Source: an uncultured Oscillospiraceae bacterium (GTDB taxonomy: Bacteria; Bacillota; Clostridia; Oscillospirales; Oscillospiraceae). From it: 42,531 bases of DNA. A program made the position numbers and the translations under genes. How positions within the stretch are numbered: position 1 is the stretch's first letter; each line of letters starts with the position of its first letter. The DNA is taken from the NCBI GenBank assembly GCA_910587205.1, contig CAJULZ010000008.1, positions 1-42,531 on the forward strand, in the 5' to 3' direction. The notes beneath the pieces are model-generated. The model was not told the origin of the DNA, did not search any database, and saw nothing but the letters and a program-made list of their open reading frames with translations. This document shows, one piece after another, positions 37,782 to 42,531 of this stretch.

Positions 37782-39896
37782 TTACATGGACACAACCATG
37801 TGGGAAATCGCAAAGGCAAGGGAGATAAAGGCGGTGAGGAATCCGCCCAGCCAGGCGGAACCGGTCTTTTTGAAGCACACCCGGCTCATCACGGCGGTGA
37901 TGGGCAGGATAAACAGCAGGGAGAACAGCATGATGCCCGCCAGGGCGGTGGGGAAGGCCATCCCGATGGTGGCCAGCCACTCGGGGCTGGTGGTGCCGGG
38001 GATGTACTGGATACCCCGCACGCCGGTGGCAAAGAGCTTGCCGTAGTCGTAGGCGAACATCACCGCCAGGCCGCCGCAGGAGGCCACGGCGATGAGCAGG
38101 TAGTTCACCCAGGCGGGGACCCCGTTGATGCGGGTGAAGGTGTTGTAGATCACGCTCACCAGCAGGCAGAAGAACAGCCACACCGGCAGGTACTTGAAGA
38201 AGGCAATCCAATGCTCGCCGTTCATGGGCATGATGTTGAACTTGAAGAAGGAGAACTCGGTGCCGGACAGGCCGGAGCAGGCATAGATCACCGCGTAGAT
38301 CCCGCCAAAGGAGACGGCGGCCAGCAGCAGGGACTTGAGCACGTCGGCCACCGGCAGTTTCAGGCCGGTGTTCTCCCAGCCAAAGCCCGCCTTCTTCGCG
38401 ATGAACAGGAACACCAGCACGTACACCACCATGAGAATCACGCCGATGACCACATTGAACAGCAGCAGCGAATTCATGGGGGCCATGTTGAAGAAGGGGT
38501 TGGGCCAGAACTTGGTCAGGAACTTGAACCACTGGGGCTGCATGTAGTACGGGTACCCCACCAGCCAGTAGTACAGCAGCGGTGCGGGCAGCAAGCATAC
38601 CACATAGATCAGCACGTACCGGATCACATGGGCGGGACTGTCACAGGTGGTGATGGACTTGGGCTCGGGCCGGACGATGGTGGCGAAGAAGGGTACTTGC
38701 AGCAGCGTGAGGGCCAGGGCCACAAAGGCAACCAGCGCGGCCAGCAGGCCTATAAGGCCGCAGGCGGCCCGGCCATGCCATACCTGGTCGGCGGGGTCGA
38801 TGGTGGACTGCCCGCCCCGGAGGGTGACGTCGAAGAAGTCAATGCCGTAGGAGATGGCCGTCTCATCGTAGTAGGTGTCCGAGTGGGTACCGTTGAAATT
38901 ATAGGCAGCGCGGATGGGCACCATGGTCAGGGCGGCGGAAGCTGCGGCCGCCACCGCGTCCTCCCGGCTCAGGGGAGTGGCGGTGGGGTCGCCGTACATG
39001 AAGTAGGTGCCGGAGGGCACGTTGGCGGCCCCGCCGGTGCCATAGGCGAATTTGAAGCTCTGGGTGTAGTTCCGGGAATCCTTCACGCCCCACAGCAGGT
39101 CGCAGAACTCGTCGTAATCACCCTGGATGGTGCAGATGTTCACCGGGGCGGCAAACAGGGGGAATACCCCGTTGTCGGCGGTGACGCCGTTGTACGTCAG
39201 GTCGTTGATGTTGCGCACATTGTAGTTATACCCGGTGAGCACCATGGAGCCGGGCAGCACAATACCGGAGGACATGGCGGCCATGTAGGCGGTGCCGGCG
39301 GCAGTTGTCTCGTCCGCGCCGCCCTCCAGGGCTTCGGCAAGGGCGGCGTTATAGGCGGCGGTCCACTTTGTATAGGCCAGGTACGCGCCCTCCTGGATGG
39401 CGGCGGTACCCATGGAGTGGCCCAGCATGCCCACCTTGGTCAGGTCGATGAAGTCGTACTTGGCCAGCTCCTGAAGGGCGGAATAGGAGCCCAGGTCGGG
39501 GGCGTAGTCCGCAATGCCGCCCATCTCCACCTGGCTGTAGCCCGGGGGAGGGAGCGTGGAATCGCCATGGCCATACATATCCAGCGCCATCACCACGTAA
39601 CCCCGGCGGGACAGTTCGATGGCGTTGGGCTCCATGGCGTCCAGCGACGCGGTATAGCCGTGGCACAGGATGACCGCGGGGGCGGGGGACTCCGCCGTGG
39701 CGGTGCCGGGGATGTAGAGCTTGGCGTGGCTGGTGGCGCCCACATCGGTGGTGAACTCCACCTCCTGGGTACGTACGGAGCCGCCGCTGGTCTGGATGGA
39801 GTGCCCCACGGCAGCGGTGGCTGCCATCAGCAGCAGGCATACGGCCAGCACAATGGCGGGGATGCGGGTTTTGACGTTGGCTTTTGTCAGGTTCAT
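37782..39896 (-). CDS. Membrane-bound alpha/beta hydrolase, 704 aa
   Basis: One N-terminal membrane anchor (about 11-32), then an alpha/beta hydrolase domain: oxyanion loop ILCHGYTASLD (near 80), nucleophile elbow LGHSMGTAA (near 160), and Asp/His further on. From about residue 390 the chain has roughly eight to ten membrane helices. The hydrolase may face the cell exterior. It would split an ester, lactone or thioester; a precursor of 4-hydroxybutyrate such as gamma-butyrolactone or an ester is a context-based guess. ATG at 39896 with GGGAGG. The fusion of a hydrolase to so many membrane helices is unusual. It is part of the operon, 42 bp before the dehydratase gene. Confidence 0.8.
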   Translation of the reverse strand: MNLTKANVKTRIPAIVLAVCLLLMAATAAVGHSIQTSGGSVRTQEVEFTTDVGATSHAKLYIPGTATAESPAPAVILCHGYTASLDAMEPNAIELSRRGYVVMALDMYGHGDSTLPPPGYSQVEMGGIADYAPDLGSYSALQELAKYDFIDLTKVGMLGHSMGTAAIQEGAYLAYTKWTAAYNAALAEALEGGADETTAAGTAYMAAMSSGIVLPGSMVLTGYNYNVRNINDLTYNGVTADNGVFPLFAAPVNICTIQGDYDEFCDLLWGVKDSRNYTQSFKFAYGTGGAANVPSGTYFMYGDPTATPLSREDAVAAAASAALTMVPIRAAYNFNGTHSDTYYDETAISYGIDFFDVTLRGGQSTIDPADQVWHGRAACGLIGLLAALVAFVALALTLLQVPFFATIVRPEPKSITTCDSPAHVIRYVLIYVVCLLPAPLLYYWLVGYPYYMQPQWFKFLTKFWPNPFFNMAPMNSLLLFNVVIGVILMVVYVLVFLFIAKKAGFGWENTGLKLPVADVLKSLLLAAVSFGGIYAVIYACSGLSGTEFSFFKFNIMPMNGEHWIAFFKYLPVWLFFCLLVSVIYNTFTRINGVPAWVNYLLIAVASCGGLAVMFAYDYGKLFATGVRGIQYIPGTTSPEWLATIGMAFPTALAGIMLFSLLFILPITAVMSRVCFKKTGSAWLGGFLTAFISLAFAISHMVVSM

Positions 39897-39947
39897 GATG
39901 TTCCTCCCTCTGTCCCCCGGCCCTGGACGGGCCGGGGGGTCCATAAT

Positions 39948-41072
39948 TTACAGCCGGGACAGGAAGTCCCGTACCTTGCTGTCGAAGCGGAAGGTTTCCA
40001 GGATGCCGGCCATATGGCCCAGGTCGCTGTCGATGGGGTAGCACTCCGCCTGTCCGCCCAACCAGACAATCCGGTCGGCCACCCACTGGACGAACTGCCA
40101 GGGGTGGAGCACGTCCAGCCGGGACGGGATGGCCAGCACCTTGGCCTTGATGCGGCCCAGCGCCGCGTCCAGATCGCCGCCGTAGGGGCGGGACACATCG
40201 TAGTTCAGGCACATCCGGCAGGTGTACAGCCAATGGTTCAAATCCACTACAGGCACGGAGACCTCCACCACGGCGTCCAGCTTGTCCTCAAAGGTGGCCT
40301 GGCCCAGCACGCTCTCGTAGCAGGCGCTGTCCGCTGTCACGTCCCGTTTGTAGGTGCGTTCATAATAGCCCGCCTGGAAGGCGGCCACGTTCATCATTTC
40401 CAGGCACAGGCGCAGGGTGTCGGTGGGCTGCTCCGGCTGGTCATAGTAACTGCCACCGTGGAATTTGGGATCAATCTTGGCGGCCTTGATGGCAAACTGG
40501 AGGGGGTTGAAGCCGCCCCACACCGGCAGCTTCGGGGTGCCGATGACAGGGATGATGGCGTCCATCATGTCGGGGTAGGCCACCGCCCACTGCCAGGAGG
40601 TCATGGCGCCGAAGGAGGGACCCATGACGGCCTTCAAATGCTTCACGCCCAGCTGATCCAGCAGGTACTTCTGGGTGTTCACCACGTCCAGCACCTCGGG
40701 CACCGGGAAGTCCAGGGCGTAAGGTTTGCCCGTCTCCGGGTTCACCGTCATGGGACCGGTGGTAATCACGGCGGGGTGCTTGGCCCCCACGTTACACAGG
40801 TTGTCGGCGCACACCACAAAGTATTTGTCGGTATCCACCGCCTTGCCCGGACCGATGAGGGCGTCCCAGAAGCCGGGCAGGGGGTCGCTGTCATTGTACT
40901 TGCCGCAGCAGTGGCTGCTGGCGGAAAAGTAATGGGCCACCAGAATGGCGTTGTCGCCCGCCTCATTGAGGGTGCCGTAGGTCTCGTACCCCAGGCGCAC
41001 CGGGAGGGTCCGCCCGCAGGTAAATGTGAACTGGGGGATCTCAAAGGCCCGCTTGACGCTTTTCAGGCTCAT
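39948..41072 (-). CDS. MetX-like alpha/beta hydrolase (homoserine acetyltransferase family)
   Basis: A 374-residue member of the homoserine O-acetyltransferase family. The nucleophile is in VMGPSFGAMTSWQW, the acid in IPSRLDVLHPW and the histidine in SDLGHMAG. The nucleophile motif is GPSFGAM rather than the GGSMGGM typical of true MetX, and the gene is not near methionine genes but in a 4-hydroxybutyrate operon. It is therefore more likely a hydrolase or acyltransferase of the same pathway. ATG at 41072 follows GAAGGAG. No signal peptide; cytoplasmic. Confidence 0.8.
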   Translation of the reverse strand: MSLKSVKRAFEIPQFTFTCGRTLPVRLGYETYGTLNEAGDNAILVAHYFSASSHCCGKYNDSDPLPGFWDALIGPGKAVDTDKYFVVCADNLCNVGAKHPAVITTGPMTVNPETGKPYALDFPVPEVLDVVNTQKYLLDQLGVKHLKAVMGPSFGAMTSWQWAVAYPDMMDAIIPVIGTPKLPVWGGFNPLQFAIKAAKIDPKFHGGSYYDQPEQPTDTLRLCLEMMNVAAFQAGYYERTYKRDVTADSACYESVLGQATFEDKLDAVVEVSVPVVDLNHWLYTCRMCLNYDVSRPYGGDLDAALGRIKAKVLAIPSRLDVLHPWQFVQWVADRIVWLGGQAECYPIDSDLGHMAGILETFRFDSKVRDFLSRL

Positions 41073-41106
41073 GGGGATGCACTCCTTCCTTTATGTAGGT
41101 TTCAAA

Positions 41107-42447
41107 TCAGATGATGCCGATCATGGTCATGATAATGCACAGGATAGTGAGGAAGATGGGCATAATCACGGTAAGGGGGAACACGTGCTTGTAGGAATCC
41201 TTGGCGGTTACGCCGCAGACGGAACACATCAGGATGAAAGTGGAGCAGTGGGGCAGGGTGTCCAGGCCGCAGCAGGCAATGGTCATCAGGCGGTGGAACG
41301 CCTCGGGGTTGACGCCCTGGGCCAGATAGGAGGGCAGCATGGAGTCGGCGAAGATCTGGAGGCCGCCCAAAGCGGTGCCGGTGATGCCGGCCACCACGTT
41401 TACCGCCACGGAGGCGGATACATAGGGGTTGAACATGTCGGACAGGCCCATAGCGAAGTCCACGAAGTACTGGAAACCGGGGGCGGCCTGCACCACGCCG
41501 GCAAAGCCCATCACACCGCCGGTAAGCAGCAGGGCGGAGGTGCAGGAAGACCACATGCCGTTGGTGAAGGTCTTGAGGACGCTGTGCTTGTGGTCCGCGC
41601 CGAAGAACGCCTTGGGGTTCAAGGCCACGGAGGCCACAATGGCCACGCACAGGGAGGTCAGGATGCTGTCGGTGGCGCTCATGACGTTCTTCAGCAGGAT
41701 CATGACCACCACCACGATGAGCAGGGGGATGATGGAAGACCAGAAGGGGGGCAGATCCTTGTCGTCGCCCTCCAGCTCGGCGTCGGTGCCGGACACCACG
41801 TAGCCCACGCCCATGGCGGTCTGGCGCTTGGCCTGCCAGGTGACGTACACGCCGGCAATGGCGACGCCCACGATGCAGGCGATGATGCCCATGATGGGGG
41901 CGGAGAAGGCGTCCACACCCAGGCCGTACTCAGGGCGGGCCAGCAGGGCGTTGGTGGAGGTGGGGTTGCCGGGCAGGCACAGGCACAGCGTCACGGAGGC
42001 GCACAGCACAATGCCGGGCAGCAGGTTCTTGGTAATATTGGCTTTGCGGAACAGGGGGGCGGCCACAGGGTAGACGGCGAACACGATGACGAAAGCGGAC
42101 ACACCGCCCATGGCCATCAGCAGGGTGATGAGCAGGGCGCCCAAAGGGGCCCACTTGGTGCCGAAGATTTTGAAAAGGACTTTGGCCACGCTCTCAGCAG
42201 AGCCGGTGACCTTCAGGAACTCTCCGTAAGCGGCGGCCAGGCCGAACAGCATGAAGTAGCTGCCCGCGAAATTTTTGAACCCGGTGGCGTACCCGCCGGC
42301 GAAAGTGCCCCAGAAGGGCAGGGCATTGGTGATGATGACCACCAATGAGGCGATGAGCGACGCGATGAAGGCGTTAACCCCCCGGTAGCTCAGGAAGATC
42401 AGGCAGGCAATGGCTAAAACCAGGCCAATAACACCGATGATTTCCAA
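41107..42447 (-). CDS. GntP family permease
   Basis: A 446-residue membrane protein of about twelve helices, matching the GntP (gluconate:H+ symporter) family by its length and glycine-rich helices (NPTSTNALLA, GGVMGFAGVV, CGLDTLPHCSTF). The start is TTG at 42447, eight nucleotides after GGAGG. It is the first gene of the seven-gene operon, so it probably takes up the substrate, such as 4-hydroxybutyrate or a related hydroxy acid; the family carries hydroxy acids such as gluconate, which agrees. Confidence 0.88.
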   Translation of the reverse strand: MEIIGVIGLVLAIACLIFLSYRGVNAFIASLIASLVVIITNALPFWGTFAGGYATGFKNFAGSYFMLFGLAAAYGEFLKVTGSAESVAKVLFKIFGTKWAPLGALLITLLMAMGGVSAFVIVFAVYPVAAPLFRKANITKNLLPGIVLCASVTLCLCLPGNPTSTNALLARPEYGLGVDAFSAPIMGIIACIVGVAIAGVYVTWQAKRQTAMGVGYVVSGTDAELEGDDKDLPPFWSSIIPLLIVVVVMILLKNVMSATDSILTSLCVAIVASVALNPKAFFGADHKHSVLKTFTNGMWSSCTSALLLTGGVMGFAGVVQAAPGFQYFVDFAMGLSDMFNPYVSASVAVNVVAGITGTALGGLQIFADSMLPSYLAQGVNPEAFHRLMTIACCGLDTLPHCSTFILMCSVCGVTAKDSYKHVFPLTVIMPIFLTILCIIMTMIGII

Positions 42448-42506
42448 GACAATTTCCTCCGTTTCTTTTTCTGTTTTTTGTGAGGGTAGCTCCGCGGGAG
42501 ACGTGG

Positions 42507-42522
42507 ACAGTTGGCCAACTGT
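42507..42522. promoter_or_regulatory. 16-bp palindrome upstream of the permease gene (operator candidate)
   Basis: ACAGTTGGCCAACTGT is a perfect inverted repeat 60 bp before the TTG start at 42447. It resembles GntR- or LacI-type operator half-sites (TTGGCCAA centre). The regulator gene is not in the window. Confidence 0.5.
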
Positions 42523-42531
42523 TTTTGTTGC

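Noticed and set aside
37767..41114. 1115-codon open frame on the + strand
   Set aside because: It is the antisense frame of the hydrolase and MetX-like genes. The product is full of His-Gly-Gln-type low-complexity runs, typical of shadow frames in GC-rich genes, and matches no family.
41026..42348. 440-codon + strand frame
   Set aside because: Antisense to the GntP permease gene; composition biased to Gly, His and Gln and without any domain.

Overview
The window looks like the chromosome of a strictly anaerobic, GC-rich Clostridia gut bacterium of the Oscillospiraceae type (Flavonifractor / Intestinimonas / Lawsonibacter-like). This is an inference from a 4-hydroxybutyryl-CoA dehydratase locus, SLH-domain surface proteins, a MobP3-type relaxase and the style of the tyrosine integrases; no rRNA is present to fix the genus. 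About four fifths of the window is mobile DNA and the right-hand 8 kb is ordinary metabolic chromosome.

Layout. (A) 1-5904: right part of an integrative element whose left end lies outside the window. It has small left-going accessory genes, a YjzC-like gene, an XRE repressor + ImmA/IrrE protease pair, a DUF3825 protein and a tyrosine integrase that stops 19 bp before an attachment site. (B) 5860-26790: a complete 20.9-kb integrative mobilizable element bounded by 45-bp direct repeats. Each repeat is exactly nucleotides 32-76 of a tRNA-Val with anticodon CAC. Inside are two overlapping integrase genes (one with a second arm-binding-like domain at its C-terminus), a frameshifted DUF6809 gene, a CHAP/NlpC-type secreted protein, a MobP3 relaxase split from its SEL1 tail by one amber codon, a MobC-like gene, a tandem winged-helix protein and an excisionase. 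It then carries about 9 kb of cargo coding for secreted proteins (SLH-thioredoxin-like, SLH, two SLH-transglutaminase-like, WG-repeat lipoprotein, CHAP-FnIII), a serine recombinase and an MNT/HEPN toxin-antitoxin-like pair. A and B therefore sit in tandem at one tRNA gene.

(C) 26791-34262: a 3' remnant of a Fic gene, then a tight three-gene operon (HNH protein, 71-aa middle protein, DUF2326 ATPase) that matches the predicted ABC-three-component conflict systems. It is followed by a compact set of mobility genes without a relaxase (integrase with an apparent ACG start, DUF6809, excisionase, MobC-like, winged-helix protein) and a DUF6076 zinc-binding protein. Three copies of an oriT-like sequence (9252, 13128, 32514) link B and C and suggest that C could be mobilized in trans.

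(D) 34377-42447: a seven-gene, left-going operon: GntP permease, MetX-like alpha/beta hydrolase, membrane-bound alpha/beta hydrolase, 4-hydroxybutyryl-CoA dehydratase, NifU-C domain protein, small Cys-rich protein and 4-hydroxybutyrate CoA-transferase. Together they would import 4-hydroxybutyrate or an esterified or lactone precursor, activate it with CoA and dehydrate it to crotonyl-CoA for butyrate formation. A perfect 16-bp palindrome upstream of the permease gene is a candidate operator.
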